Shown: piece by piece, positions 17,157-26,858 of the stretch
How positions within the stretch are numbered: position 1 is the first letter of the stretch
How the letters are laid out: each line of letters starts with the position of its first letter
NCBI GenBank assembly: GCA_937924995.1
Contig: CALEXY010000011.1
Coordinates: forward strand, 39,056 to 103,055
DNA from: an uncultured Candidatus Saccharibacteria bacterium
GTDB taxonomy: Bacteria; Patescibacteriota; Saccharimonadia; Saccharimonadales; Saccharimonadaceae
Direction: 5' to 3'
Length of the DNA: 64,000 nucleotides
The notes under the pieces: model-generated
The model's database searches: none
Told to the model about the DNA's origin: nothing
The model's input: the letters and a program-made list of their open reading frames with translations, nothing else
Made by a program: the position numbers and the translations under genes

Positions 17157-18401
17157 ATGTTGGACATTAATTTCATCCGCAACAACAAAGAGCTCGTCGA
17201 ACATTCCATCAAAGAAAAAATGTACAAAAACGTCAATCTTGATGAAATTCTCGCCTTGGATGACCAAAGAAAGACTCTCCTTCAACAAGTTGAAGCCTTG
17301 CGCAAAGAGCGCAATGATAATACCGCCAAAATGAAAAATGGCAAACCTAGCGACGAGCTAATCGCCAAAGGTAAGGAAATCAAAGAAAAACTTAGTACCC
17401 TGGAAGCCGATCTTTCTAATTTTGAAAAAGAATTAAATCTTAAACTCAAAACCGTCCCTAATGTGATTTTTGACGACGTGCCACTCGGTGACGAATCGGC
17501 CAGCGTAGAAGTCAAAAAATGGGGCGAATGCAAGACTACCGGCGTCGATCATCTCGATTACGCCGTCTCTCGTGATTGGGTAGATTTCGAACGTGGTGCC
17601 AAGGTTGCTGGTGCAAAATTCTACTATGTCAAAGGCGGCTTAGCCCTGCTCGAAAATGCCCTAATTCAATTCGGCATCAAAAAAATCGTCGAACATGGCT
17701 TCACTCTCATGGATGTGCCTGATTTAGTCAATTCTCGCGTGATCGAAGGTACTGGCTTCGCTCCACGTAGCTCTGAACAAAGCGACGAATATTACATCGA
17801 AGGGGAAGACCTCGCCCTTATTGCCACCGCCGAAATGCCAATCACCGGCTATCATATGGACGAAATTATCGACGAAGATAAACTCCCACTTTTCTATGCT
17901 GGTTTTTCCGCTTGTTTCCGCAAGGAAGCTGGTGCCTACGGCAAGCACACTCGTGGTCTCTTCCGCGTACATCAATTCAATAAACTTGAGATGTACTCCT
18001 TCTGTGCTCCTGAACAAAGTAAAGAAATTCATGAAAAACTTCGCGCCATCGAGGAAGAAATCTGGCAGGAAATTGGTATCCCATATCACGTTATTAATAT
18101 CGCCGCCGGTGACCTTGGTGCGCCAGCTGCCAAAAAATACGATATTGAATACTGGTCTCCAGTTGATCAAAAATACCGTGAAATCACCAGCTGCTCGAAC
18201 TGCACCGACTTCCAAGCTCGCGGGCTTAATATTCGCGTCCGCCGTAAGGATGGCACCGTCGAAGTGCTTCATACCTTGAATGGCACCGCCATTTCTCTCG
18301 CCCGCACTATGGTAGCGGTTATCGAAAACTTCGCCGAAGAAGGTGGTAAGCTTCGCGTCCCAGCCGTCTTGCAGCCATACCTCGGTACAGACATGTTATA
18401 A
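17157..18401 (+). CDS. serS: seryl-tRNA synthetase
   Basis: A 414-residue class II synthetase. An N-terminal antiparallel coiled-coil arm (about residues 30-105, with LLQQVEALRKERND) that grips the tRNA(Ser) variable arm is followed by the catalytic domain. Motif 2 is FSACFRKEAGAYGKHTRGLFRVHQF, and the motif 3 region is LNGTAISLARTMVAVIENF. A Ser-binding TAEMP and TSCSNCTDFQARGLNIR are present. SD AGAGGT precedes the ATG. Its stop overlaps TATAAT, which probably serves the hpf gene. Confidence 0.95.
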   Translation: MLDINFIRNNKELVEHSIKEKMYKNVNLDEILALDDQRKTLLQQVEALRKERNDNTAKMKNGKPSDELIAKGKEIKEKLSTLEADLSNFEKELNLKLKTVPNVIFDDVPLGDESASVEVKKWGECKTTGVDHLDYAVSRDWVDFERGAKVAGAKFYYVKGGLALLENALIQFGIKKIVEHGFTLMDVPDLVNSRVIEGTGFAPRSSEQSDEYYIEGEDLALIATAEMPITGYHMDEIIDEDKLPLFYAGFSACFRKEAGAYGKHTRGLFRVHQFNKLEMYSFCAPEQSKEIHEKLRAIEEEIWQEIGIPYHVINIAAGDLGAPAAKKYDIEYWSPVDQKYREITSCSNCTDFQARGLNIRVRRKDGTVEVLHTLNGTAISLARTMVAVIENFAEEGGKLRVPAVLQPYLGTDML

Positions 18402-18419
18402 TAGCCATAAGGAGAAATT

Positions 18420-18788
18420 ATGATCGAAAAAATTGAAATTAGTGGTAGCAATTACAAAATTGAAGATAGTTTTCATAAATATGCCGTCAAACGTATCGGC
18501 AAACTCGACAAATACTTGCCACACGGCAGCAAAAAAGATGTGGTTGCTAAAATCGTCGTCACCGAAGTCGGACGCACTCACGGTAATAAATATGAAATTT
18601 CCGCCGCCATGGAAATCCCAGGCGGTAAAGTCATCGCCGCTAAGGACGAGTGTTCCAATATTTTCGCCGGCATCGACATTATTGAGGCTAAGCTAATGGG
18701 TCAAATTCGTCGTTACAAAATCGAGAGCACTCCACATCTTCGTCGTGGGGTCTTCTCCCGCTTTTTTGGTAAAAAATCCAATTCTTAA
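18420..18788 (+). CDS. ribosome hibernation promoting factor / RaiA family
   Basis: A 122-residue protein of the sigma-54 modulation/S30EA family, which dims or silences ribosomes under stress. The fold is beta-alpha-beta-beta-beta-alpha; IEISGSNYKIEDSFHKYAVKRIGKLDKYLP opens it, and the long helix near 75-100 carries the conserved acidic DECSNIFAGIDIIEAKL. It lacks the extra C-terminal dimerisation domain of long HPF, so it is a short form. SD AAGGAG precedes the ATG; TATAAT lies across the serS stop. Confidence 0.88.
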   Translation: MIEKIEISGSNYKIEDSFHKYAVKRIGKLDKYLPHGSKKDVVAKIVVTEVGRTHGNKYEISAAMEIPGGKVIAAKDECSNIFAGIDIIEAKLMGQIRRYKIESTPHLRRGVFSRFFGKKSNS

Positions 18789-18822
18789 TTTTACTCTGAA
18801 ATTCAGAAACTAAAACTCAATT

Positions 18823-18857
18823 AAAAATACATGTTCTCTTAAAAACATGTATTTTTT
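18823..18857 (+). terminator. intrinsic terminator after hpf
   Basis: A 13-bp stem, AAAAATACATGTT (18823-18835) with AACATGTATTTTT (18844-18856). Confidence 0.85.
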
Positions 18858-18908
18858 ATGATAAAATATCCCTATAATATTATTCCGATTTGGAGGTTTC
18901 GACTGTTT

Positions 18909-21767
18909 ATGTCTCAGAAAAAAATTGAAAAAATTCAGGAAGCTAAAATTAAGGCTCCAAAAGTTAAAAAAGAACGCAAGCCAACCGATAAATTAGCTGA
19001 TAAAACCACCACTACCCGTATTTTGCAGGGTGTTTTTGGTGACCCAGCCAAGCGAAATCTCACCCGCATGCGCAAAATCGTTAAAATCATCAATGGCCTC
19101 GAACCAAAATACGAAGCCATGTCTGATGACGAGCTCAAAGCTCAAACCAACGTCCTAAAAGAACGTCTTGACACTCTTAACAAGAAGGCCGAAGCCAATA
19201 TCGCTCGCGCCAAATTAAAAGCTTCAGCCAAAAAATCTGAGACAAAGGCTGAATCTGCTAGTGATAATAAAAAGCAGTCAACTTCTGTTAAATCAGAAAA
19301 ACTTGAACGTAACGAAACCAAAATTTTAAGTGAAATTCTTCCAGACACCTTCGCTTTAGTTCGCGAAGCTACCAAGCGTGTTCTCGGTATGCGCCACTAT
19401 GATGTCCAGATGATCGGTGGCATCGTCCTTCATGAAGGTAATGTCGCTGAAATGAAAACTGGTGAAGGTAAAACTTTAGTCGCCCTTTTACCATCCTTCT
19501 TAAATGCCTTAACTGGTCGTGGTGTCCACGTTGTCACCGTGAACGATTACCTCGCACAGCGTGATGCCGGTTGGAATGCTCCAGTTTACCACTTCCTTGG
19601 CATGAGTGTAGGTGTAATTATTGCTGATGCAAGCTTCCTTTATGACCCAGAATATATCAACGAAGAGCACACCGATGAGCGTATGCAGCACTTGAAACCT
19701 TGCACTAGAAAACAAGCTTATCAAGCTGATGTGACTTACGGTACGAATAATGAATTTGGTTTCGACTATCTCCGTGATAACATGGTCAACGAAGTCGATT
19801 TCCTCCGTCAACGCGAACTTAATTTTGCCATCGTCGATGAGGTTGACTCAATTCTTATTGATGAAGCCAGAACCCCATTAATCATTTCCGCTCCAGCTGG
19901 CGATAACCCAGACTCTTATTATCAATTTGCTAAAATCGCCTCCCACCTCGGCCCAGACGATTACGTACTCGACGAAAAGCATCGTTCCGTCTCACTGACT
20001 GACGATGGTATCGAAAAAATCCAACGCATGCTCGGCATCGACAATCTATACTCTGCCGACAATACTCGCTTGGTCTATCATATGGATCAAGCCTTACGCG
20101 CTCAGGTAGTTTTCCAGCGTGACCGCGACTATGTCGTCACTAACTCTGGTGAAGTGATTATTGTTGATGAAAACACTGGTCGCCTCATGCAAGGTCGTCG
20201 CTACAGTGAAGGCCTCCACCAAGCTATCGAAGCCAAAGAAAGTGTCGTGGTTAAAGAAGAATCTATGACTCTTGCGACCATTTCTTTCCAGAACTTCTTC
20301 CGTCTTTATAATAAGCTCTCTGGTATGACGGGTACTGCCTTTACCGAAGCTGAAGAATTCCAGCAAATCTACGCGCTTGATGTTATTCAGATTCCACCTA
20401 ACCGTCCAATTATTCGTATCGATAAGGATGATCTAATTTTCCGCACTGAAGCTGGCAAACTCCGCGCCATTGTCGAAGAAGTTAAGAAATTCCACGAAAA
20501 AGGCCAACCAGTCTTGATCGGTTCCGCCAGTATCGTGAAGAATGAACTAATTGCTAAGTACCTCGATGAAGCTGGACTTTCCTACGAACTACTTAACGCT
20601 AAAAACAACGAGCGTGAAGCCGCCATCGTGGAAAAAGCTGGCCAAAAAGGCGCCATCACTCTTGCCACCAATATGGCTGGTCGTGGTACCGATATTAAGC
20701 TCACCGATGAAGTTAAGGAACTTGGTGGTCTCGTAGTGATCGGTTCCGAACGCCACGATAGCCGTCGTGTCGACAATCAGCTCCGTGGTCGTGGTGGTCG
20801 TCAAGGCGATCCAGGCATCACCCAATTCTTCGTTTCTTGTGAAGATGACCTTATGCGCATCTTCCAAGGCAACCAAATTGGCGCCATGCTCAACCGCATC
20901 GGTATCGATGAAGACACCCCGATCCAGAATCGTAGCGTTACTAAGATGCTCGAAGCCGCCCAGAAGCGTATCGAAGGTTTCAATTTCGATTCCCGTAAGA
21001 ACGTGGTGCAGTATGACAACGTCATCAATCGCCACCGTCGTATTGTTTATCTCATGCGTCGCAAGATTCTCGAAGGGGCAAATATCTCTGACGAAATTAA
21101 TCGCCTCATCAAGGAAGCCGTCGCTGATTTAACCGCCGAAAGCATCCGCGTCAATCACAACTTCATTAAAGACTTCCAATCTGTTTTCGATCTTGATCGT
21201 GACCTAATTATTGAAATTGGCTTCAAACGTAAAGCGGAAGAGCGCGCCAAACTTGCCACTCTTGCCGTCAAAGAAGCTTACGCTACCAAAGAGCTCGAAT
21301 TCGGCGCCGACGTTATGCGCAAAATTGAACGCGAAGTCTACCTCAAGGTCCTCGACGCTCTCTGGATGCAGCACCTCGAAAACATGCAGTACCTCCGTGA
21401 AGGTATCCACTGGCGCTCGATCGGTCAACGTGACCCACTAGTCGAATATCGCACCGAATCTCAAAAACTTTTCGAAGGTCTCCAAAAGAACCTCCGCGAA
21501 GAAGTCTTAAAGATTCTCCTTTCTATCACCCCACAAGAAGCGGTCGCCACCGACACGATTGACGGGGAAGAATACGACACTGAACTCACCAAGATGGCCG
21601 AATCCGCCACTAACCGTGGTGTGAATACTATCGAAGCTGGTGAAAAAAATCTCGATAGCGAATTTTCCCAAAAACCAACCAAATCCGCTAACCTCAGCGA
21701 AAAGCGCAATAAAGCCAAAAAACAGAAAAAAGCTAAACGTCAAAACAAAAAGCACGGCCGCCGTTAA
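18909..21767 (+). CDS. secA: preprotein translocase ATPase SecA
   Basis: A 952-residue motor of Sec secretion. ATG 18909 is favoured over 18858 because GGAGG lies about 12 bases before it. Walker A GEGKT is at about residues 185-189, Walker B VDEVDSILIDEARTPL near 305, and the second helicase domain ends with GRGGRQGDPG. The scaffold and wing domains follow (LYVKVLD-like YLKVLDALWMQHLENMQYLREGIHWRS). Two departures: a Lys/Ser-rich insertion at about 91-138 between the first helices and NBD1, and a strongly basic tail (KKQKKAKRQNKKHGRR) replacing the C-terminal zinc finger. The M16 peptidase begins 2 bases downstream. Confidence 0.95.
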   Translation: MSQKKIEKIQEAKIKAPKVKKERKPTDKLADKTTTTRILQGVFGDPAKRNLTRMRKIVKIINGLEPKYEAMSDDELKAQTNVLKERLDTLNKKAEANIARAKLKASAKKSETKAESASDNKKQSTSVKSEKLERNETKILSEILPDTFALVREATKRVLGMRHYDVQMIGGIVLHEGNVAEMKTGEGKTLVALLPSFLNALTGRGVHVVTVNDYLAQRDAGWNAPVYHFLGMSVGVIIADASFLYDPEYINEEHTDERMQHLKPCTRKQAYQADVTYGTNNEFGFDYLRDNMVNEVDFLRQRELNFAIVDEVDSILIDEARTPLIISAPAGDNPDSYYQFAKIASHLGPDDYVLDEKHRSVSLTDDGIEKIQRMLGIDNLYSADNTRLVYHMDQALRAQVVFQRDRDYVVTNSGEVIIVDENTGRLMQGRRYSEGLHQAIEAKESVVVKEESMTLATISFQNFFRLYNKLSGMTGTAFTEAEEFQQIYALDVIQIPPNRPIIRIDKDDLIFRTEAGKLRAIVEEVKKFHEKGQPVLIGSASIVKNELIAKYLDEAGLSYELLNAKNNEREAAIVEKAGQKGAITLATNMAGRGTDIKLTDEVKELGGLVVIGSERHDSRRVDNQLRGRGGRQGDPGITQFFVSCEDDLMRIFQGNQIGAMLNRIGIDEDTPIQNRSVTKMLEAAQKRIEGFNFDSRKNVVQYDNVINRHRRIVYLMRRKILEGANISDEINRLIKEAVADLTAESIRVNHNFIKDFQSVFDLDRDLIIEIGFKRKAEERAKLATLAVKEAYATKELEFGADVMRKIEREVYLKVLDALWMQHLENMQYLREGIHWRSIGQRDPLVEYRTESQKLFEGLQKNLREEVLKILLSITPQEAVATDTIDGEEYDTELTKMAESATNRGVNTIEAGEKNLDSEFSQKPTKSANLSEKRNKAKKQKKAKRQNKKHGRR

Positions 21768-21769
21768 AC

Positions 21770-23041
21770 ATGAAACATTCCATTGAAGAAATCGAATTAA
21801 AAAACGGCGCCAAAGGTCTTTTAATTGACGTACCGGGGGCTTCCGTCATGAACATGAAAGTCCAATTTCGTGGCGGTATGCGCTTCGCCAAAAGTCCCGA
21901 ACTTTACGAGATAGCTCACATTGTTGAGCATCTCAGCTTCGGCGCTAATGCTAAATACCCTGATGAATCTACCTACGAAGCAGAATTCACCAAGAACGGG
22001 GCCTACCATAACGCTTGGACTTCAGACTACTCTGTTTGTTATGAAACCGAATGTGCGGATTTTGAATGGGACCGCATCTTAGACCTTAAGCGCATTGCTA
22101 TCACTTCACCAAAATTTAATGAAGTAGAGTTAAAAAGTGAAAAAGGTAACGTCCGCGCTGAGCTCACTGGCTATATGAATGACTATGGCCGTCTACTCTG
22201 GCCGCGCCTCCAAAAAGCCATCGGTGAGAATGTCTTAAATCTTCGCGAACGTCTTTCCACTATCAATAACATCACACTCGATGACATTAATGAGCATTAC
22301 CGCCGCACTCACACCGCGAACAATATGCGTTTTATTATTGCTGGCCAAACCAAGCATCGTAAAAAAGAAATTATTCGTAACCTCGAAAGCTGGGAATTAA
22401 GCCCCGGTGAACGTTTCGAAATTCCTGTCGACGAACTACATTCATCTAATGCCGTCCTGATTAAGCGAAAAGACGCCAGCAATATCACCTTTGGTTTTTC
22501 CATGATTACCCCGAGACGCCTCTCCACCGAAGAAACTCAGGCCATGGGCGCTCTTAATCACCTACTGAATGGCACTATGAGTAGTCGCATTTTTGGCCAA
22601 GCTCGTCGCCGTGGCCTAGTCTATGGTATGGGCAGTGGAATTAATAGCACTAATCATTATTCTTCCTGGGATTTTGACGGCGAAGTTAACCTCGAAACTT
22701 CCGAAGAACTCTTCACCTTAATTCAGCTCGAAATGATTAAGGCTCTCAATGGTGAGATTTCTGACACCGATATTGAAGCCGTAAAAACCTACGCTCTTGG
22801 TCGCTATCAAATGGGCGCCCAGACCGTCAGTCAAATTTCCGACTACTATACCGATGATTATTTTATGACCGAAAAAGTCGAATTTTATGATAATTTTCCA
22901 AATATTATTAAACAAATCAGCAAACCTCTGATCGTCGAACTAGCCCGCGAATTTGCCGGCTCCGGTATTCATGCCATGGTCGCAGTTGGCTCCGTCGAAA
23001 AGCAAATCATCAATCAGTTAGCCAATTGTCTGGTTTTCTAG
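21770..23041 (+). CDS. M16 family zinc peptidase (insulinase-like)
   Basis: A 423-residue protein of the pitrilysin/processing-peptidase family. The inverted zinc motif HIVEH lies at residues 50-54, with the downstream acidic ligand in EKGNVRAELTG (about 124-131). The second half (about 220-423) is the inactive M16 repeat, with GLVYGMGSGIN and the R/Y-type substrate contacts. Length equals one active plus one inactive domain, as in bacterial PMBA/PqqL-type peptidases. There is no signal peptide, so it is probably cytoplasmic. It is cotranscribed with secA (2-base gap). Confidence 0.9.
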   Translation: MKHSIEEIELKNGAKGLLIDVPGASVMNMKVQFRGGMRFAKSPELYEIAHIVEHLSFGANAKYPDESTYEAEFTKNGAYHNAWTSDYSVCYETECADFEWDRILDLKRIAITSPKFNEVELKSEKGNVRAELTGYMNDYGRLLWPRLQKAIGENVLNLRERLSTINNITLDDINEHYRRTHTANNMRFIIAGQTKHRKKEIIRNLESWELSPGERFEIPVDELHSSNAVLIKRKDASNITFGFSMITPRRLSTEETQAMGALNHLLNGTMSSRIFGQARRRGLVYGMGSGINSTNHYSSWDFDGEVNLETSEELFTLIQLEMIKALNGEISDTDIEAVKTYALGRYQMGAQTVSQISDYYTDDYFMTEKVEFYDNFPNIIKQISKPLIVELAREFAGSGIHAMVAVGSVEKQIINQLANCLVF

Positions 23042-23078
23042 TTCAAGCTAAATTCTGCCAGAGTGCTATAATAGACTT

Positions 23079-24410
23079 ATGAAAATTGCAGTTTTAGGTA
23101 AAGGGGTGGAAGGTAACGCCGTCGCCGAATATTTTAAGCAAGATGAAATTACTTTTTTCGAAAAATTCACCGATGAAGATCTAGATTCTTTTGGTTTAGA
23201 AAATTTTGATCTGGTTTTTCGTAGCCCTTCTGTTCACCCATACTACATCGCTAAGCAAAAAGCGCCTCTCCTAGTCGATAATTGGACCACCATGACTAAT
23301 TATTTCTTTAGTCACGTCAAAGCCCCAATTATCGGCGTCACCGGTACTAAAGGTAAGGGGACTACTTGCTCCATTATTGCGTCAATCTTGCGTGAATTCT
23401 CCGAAAAATTCGAGCATGTCCATCTGGTTGGCAATATTGGCAACCCCGCCATTCTTGAACTCGATCAAATCACCGAAAAAGATATCGTGGTTTACGAAAT
23501 GAGTAGCTTCCAATGTTGGGATCTCGAAAAATCTCCTCACATCTCTGTAGTGTTGCGTATTGAGCCTGATCATCTCGACCGTCATCCAGATTTTGATGAC
23601 TACGTCGACGCCAAATCTCATATCGTTTTGAATCAGACCACTGAAGATTCCTGTATTTACTACGCCAATAACCTATACTCTGAAACCATCGGTGAACTTA
23701 GTAAGGGCCAAAAGTTCTCTTACCCAATCAAATCCCATCTCGAAGAATTAAACACACTACTTGATCAGTTACAAATTCCTGGCGAACACAATCGCGAAAA
23801 TGCCGAAGCTGCCATTTTGGCCGTACTTGCTCTACTTAATGTTTCTTATGACGAGCTTTTCTTGCCGAAAAACCACGAAATCTATCAAAAAATTGCTGAC
23901 GGACTCCATATATTCCAAGGTTTACCACATCGCTTGCAATTCGTCCGCGAGCTCAATCACGTACGCTATTATGACGACAATTATTCTTCCGCCTTCCCAG
24001 CCGCCGATGTCGCCATCGCTGCCTTCGAAAATTATCCTACCTTCTTGATTGCCGGAGGTTTTGACCGCGGGCTCGATCTCACCGAGATGAAGCAGCGCTT
24101 CTTTTCCGCCAAAAATCTCAAGAAAATCATTCTCATCGGCGAAACCAAAACTCGACTCGCCGCAGGTGAAGACCCAGAAAAATATTGCTTTGCCGAAACT
24201 CTTGAAGAAGCCGTCAATATCGCAAGGAAACTTGCCGAAACTCAGGCTGAGCTCGTCGCTAGTAATTACGATCTTTGTCTACCAATTTCTAAAAACTGCC
24301 CAAAAGAAGCCATCGTTTTGATGAGTCCAGGCGCCGCCAGCTTTGATATGTTTAAAAATTTTAGTGATCGCGGCGAGCAGTTCCAAGCTCTCGTGAAAGA
24401 CCTAAAATAA
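23079..24410 (+). CDS. murD: UDP-N-acetylmuramoyl-L-alanine--glutamate ligase (MurD-type)
   Basis: A 443-residue Mur ligase. Rossmann-like N-domain (IAVLGKGVEGNAVAEYF), P-loop GVTGTKGKGTT at residues 86-96, central VVYEMSSFQCWDL and LRIEPDHLDRHPDFDDY, and the C-domain with IAGGFDRGLDLTEM fit MurD. TATAAT (23067-23072), preceded by TGC, is 6 bases before the ATG, so the message is likely leaderless. Because the next gene is a MurL-type epimerase, the amino acid added may be L-Glu (MurD2 activity) rather than D-Glu; the sequence cannot decide. A 34-base piece of its 3' end is duplicated downstream. Confidence 0.9.
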   Translation: MKIAVLGKGVEGNAVAEYFKQDEITFFEKFTDEDLDSFGLENFDLVFRSPSVHPYYIAKQKAPLLVDNWTTMTNYFFSHVKAPIIGVTGTKGKGTTCSIIASILREFSEKFEHVHLVGNIGNPAILELDQITEKDIVVYEMSSFQCWDLEKSPHISVVLRIEPDHLDRHPDFDDYVDAKSHIVLNQTTEDSCIYYANNLYSETIGELSKGQKFSYPIKSHLEELNTLLDQLQIPGEHNRENAEAAILAVLALLNVSYDELFLPKNHEIYQKIADGLHIFQGLPHRLQFVRELNHVRYYDDNYSSAFPAADVAIAAFENYPTFLIAGGFDRGLDLTEMKQRFFSAKNLKKIILIGETKTRLAAGEDPEKYCFAETLEEAVNIARKLAETQAELVASNYDLCLPISKNCPKEAIVLMSPGAASFDMFKNFSDRGEQFQALVKDLK

Positions 24411-24471
24411 CCATAACCATCTACCAAAATCTCTCAAACCTAAAATAACCATAACCATCTACCAAAATCTC
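24400..24471 (+). repeat. tandem duplication of the murD 3' end
   Basis: A 34-base stretch beginning ACCTAAAATAACC occurs perfectly at 24400-24433 and 24438-24471 (period 38). The first copy contains the murD stop codon. The second lies between the gene and the promoter of the next gene. Confidence 0.9.
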
Positions 24472-24494
24472 CCATTTTTGATAAAATTAATGTA

Positions 24495-26057
24495 ATGAAC
24501 GAAAACGCTATTAGTTTTTCTAATTCAAATAATCAGCCTTCCTCTGGGAACCCAGTTTTTCGTTTTGTCAGCTATTATCTCGATCGCTCCACTCTTACCG
24601 CTAGTTTCGTCTACCAGGGAATCGATAATATTTTCTTCACTGAAAAAATTCATTTCGCCAAAAAATCCGACGCTGACAAAAAATACCGTTTCAATCCTAC
24701 CACCGATCCTGCACTTGATCAGCTGCTCGACAGCGCAATGTTCCTGGCCTTTATTCTGATTGGTACCAGTTATTATAAAACTCATCCGACTCCTGCAGTC
24801 AAACTCGATGTACCCATCGATGCTTTTCAAGCACAATTTTTTAGCACAGTTTATCAAGAAGGGCTCAGCCAATACGCTTTCGAAAACCGCCTCACCCGTG
24901 CCCATTTAGCTCATTTTCAGCCGACTCCTAATTATCAAGCCAAGCCAGCTGTAAAATACAATGGTCAGGGTAACCTCGCCCTACAATCTGGCGGCAAAGA
25001 CAGTCTACTGGTTGCGAAATTACTTAAAGAGAAGAATATTCCGTTTGAACCGTGGTATGTCACTAGTGACCCAAGTCTTTCACATCCTCACGTCATCGAT
25101 ACGCTTGGCGATTCTTTCACCCATATGAACGCCAGTATCGTTTATCGCGAGATTGATATTGCCCATCTACAAAAATCCCACGGCCTCAATGGCCACGTTC
25201 CGGTTACCTTCATCGTCGAAGCCCTCGCTCTTATCCAGGCTATCTTGAATAACCAAAATATAGTCCTTACTAGTATTGGCCACGAAGGCGCCGAACCTCA
25301 TGCTATGATTGGCGATCTCCCGGTCAATCATCAATGGTCCAAAACCTGGGATGCCGAACGTTTCTTCACCGAATATGTGCGCCGTTATCTCTCCCAAGAA
25401 CTTCATGTCGGCTCAATCATCCGTCAATATACCGAATTAAAAATTGCTGAACTTTTTGTGCAAAAATGTTGGAAAGAGTATGGCTACAGCTTCAGCTCCT
25501 GCAACGAAGCCAACTATAAGCAAAAGAACCAAAATTCTACCCTTAAATGGTGTGGCAAATGTGCCAAATGCGCCAATTCCTATCTACTTTTCTGTCCCTT
25601 TGTCCCACCTCAATATCTTCAATCCCTTTTCAATGATGAAGATCTCTTCAAAAAACCTGAACTTTTCAATACCTTCAAAGGTCTGCTTGGCGTCGATAAT
25701 ACCATGAAGCCTTTTGAATGCGTCGGCGAAGTTGACGAACTTCGCACCGCTTATCATCATCGCATGGCTTCTCCGCCAATTCTCATTGAAGACCTCAAAC
25801 AATTTAATCAAGAAAATAACGGCGGCCTCATCTCCGGCCTCTCTGAAGCCACCAAACGTCTCGGCCTCGGCAATCTCTTGAAAAACCCACTTTCTTCCCG
25901 TACCTCTAAAGCACTTTCAAGTAATTCCAGCTATTGGCAACCACTCTACGCTAACCTTCCATTCCCGGTGCCTGAAAGTAATTTCAATTATAATCAAACC
26001 TACGAAAACCAACCTTTCTTCAAAGATTTTTTAAATAATTACGGAGCCGCAAATTAG
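24495..26057 (+). CDS. murL: UDP-MurNAc-L-Ala-L-Glu epimerase-like protein (MurL family)
   Basis: A 520-residue protein. A PP-loop-type motif LQSGGKDSLLVAKLL (SGGKDS at 165-170) and a cysteine cluster (C336, C353, C356, C359, C367) are visible. These features, and the position right after murD, fit MurL, the ATP-dependent enzyme described in Xanthomonas that converts the terminal L-Glu of UDP-MurNAc-L-Ala-L-Glu to D-Glu. This would replace glutamate racemase MurI. TAAAAT (24482-24487), preceded by TGA, is 7 bases before the ATG, so the gene has its own leaderless promoter. The N-terminus of about 25 residues and the C-terminal 100 residues look poorly conserved. The alternative is an unrelated PP-loop enzyme. 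Confidence 0.75.
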   Translation: MNENAISFSNSNNQPSSGNPVFRFVSYYLDRSTLTASFVYQGIDNIFFTEKIHFAKKSDADKKYRFNPTTDPALDQLLDSAMFLAFILIGTSYYKTHPTPAVKLDVPIDAFQAQFFSTVYQEGLSQYAFENRLTRAHLAHFQPTPNYQAKPAVKYNGQGNLALQSGGKDSLLVAKLLKEKNIPFEPWYVTSDPSLSHPHVIDTLGDSFTHMNASIVYREIDIAHLQKSHGLNGHVPVTFIVEALALIQAILNNQNIVLTSIGHEGAEPHAMIGDLPVNHQWSKTWDAERFFTEYVRRYLSQELHVGSIIRQYTELKIAELFVQKCWKEYGYSFSSCNEANYKQKNQNSTLKWCGKCAKCANSYLLFCPFVPPQYLQSLFNDEDLFKKPELFNTFKGLLGVDNTMKPFECVGEVDELRTAYHHRMASPPILIEDLKQFNQENNGGLISGLSEATKRLGLGNLLKNPLSSRTSKALSSNSSYWQPLYANLPFPVPESNFNYNQTYENQPFFKDFLNNYGAAN

Positions 26058-26058
26058 C

Positions 26059-26655
26059 ATGAAAATTTATACTCTAAGGCACGGCGAAACCGATGCAAAT
26101 AAACAAGGTGTGAGCGCTGGCTTGCTCGATACCAATCTTAATACCACTGGCGTCAAACAAGCCCTCAAGATCAAACGTCAACTAAAGGATGTGCATTTTG
26201 ATCACTGCTACGCCTCACCTCTGATGCGAACTAGCAAAACCGCCCAAATCGTCACCGGACACCTCGACCCTAAAACCCAACACATTGACCATCAGAATCT
26301 CTGCCACATTCAATACGATCGTCGTCTTGTCGAGCGCGCTTTTGGTATTTTCGAAGGGAAGGATAGTCAAAAATTACACAGCATTAGCTGGAAAGATCGC
26401 TTCAATAGTGAAAGATTTAACATGGAAAGTATTCATTCCATGTACCTGCGCGCAGAAGATTTTATCAAAAATGAATTATTCAAAAATAACTCCGCAGATT
26501 CCACAATTTTAATCGTTTCTCACGGTGATTTTCTTCGCCTGATTGATTTCGTTTTGCGCGGTGGCACCGCTGAACAACTTTTTTACTCATTCCTTTACGA
26601 TAATATTATCGACGAACCTTACCCAAACTGCGCCATACACTATTACGAAGTCTAA
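26059..26655 (+). CDS. histidine phosphatase family protein
   Basis: A 198-residue protein of the phosphoglycerate mutase-like superfamily. The catalytic LRHGETDAN at residues 6-14 (phospho-His in RHG) is followed by SPLMRTSKTAQIV, ERAFGIFEGK and the second catalytic His in IVSHGDFLRL near 155. It is too short and divergent to claim phosphoglycerate mutase; a broad-specificity phosphatase (CobC/SixA-like) is more likely. The start is 1 base past the murL stop, so it is coupled to the MurL-like gene. Confidence 0.87.
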   Translation: MKIYTLRHGETDANKQGVSAGLLDTNLNTTGVKQALKIKRQLKDVHFDHCYASPLMRTSKTAQIVTGHLDPKTQHIDHQNLCHIQYDRRLVERAFGIFEGKDSQKLHSISWKDRFNSERFNMESIHSMYLRAEDFIKNELFKNNSADSTILIVSHGDFLRLIDFVLRGGTAEQLFYSFLYDNIIDEPYPNCAIHYYEV

Positions 26656-26703
26656 CCTAAGTACTACCCCCTTAAATCTAACTTAAGCACTGCACCCTTA
26701 CTT
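26652..26703 (+). repeat. imperfect tandem duplication after the histidine phosphatase stop
   Basis: Two 26-base units (26652-26677 and 26678-26703) begin CTAACCTAAGTACT and CTAACTTAAGCACT and agree at about 21 of 26 positions. The first includes the stop codon of the gene. Confidence 0.6.
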
Positions 26704-26765
26704 CTAGACCCCCCCAAACAAGGCATTCCATTAGCACTAATTTTATTGTGAAAAATCAATTTTCG

Positions 26766-26774
26766 TGCTAAAAT
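26766..26774 (+). promoter_or_regulatory. extended -10 promoter of tRNA-Gln(TTG)
   Basis: TGCTAAAAT stands 9 bases before the mature tRNA 5' end. It is the same extended -10 element used upstream of many coding genes in the window. Confidence 0.7.
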
Positions 26775-26783
26775 ATAACAGAT

Positions 26784-26858
26784 TGGATCGTCGCCAAGCG
26801 GTAAGGCACTGGGTTTTGGTCCCAGCATTCGCAGGTTCGAATCCTGCCGATCCAGCCA
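26784..26858 (+). tRNA. tRNA-Gln (anticodon TTG)
   Basis: Acceptor TGGATCG pairs with CGATCCA. The anticodon stem CTGGG/CCCAG encloses TTTTGGT, giving TTG (glutamine, CAA). The T arm has TTCGAAT and CCA is encoded at 26856-26858. It is followed by a good hairpin terminator. Confidence 0.94.

Noticed and set aside
17724..18272. Long antisense frame in serS, with similar ones in rpsB, tsf and secA
   Set aside because: Each lies opposite a strongly conserved gene and shows no own start signal.
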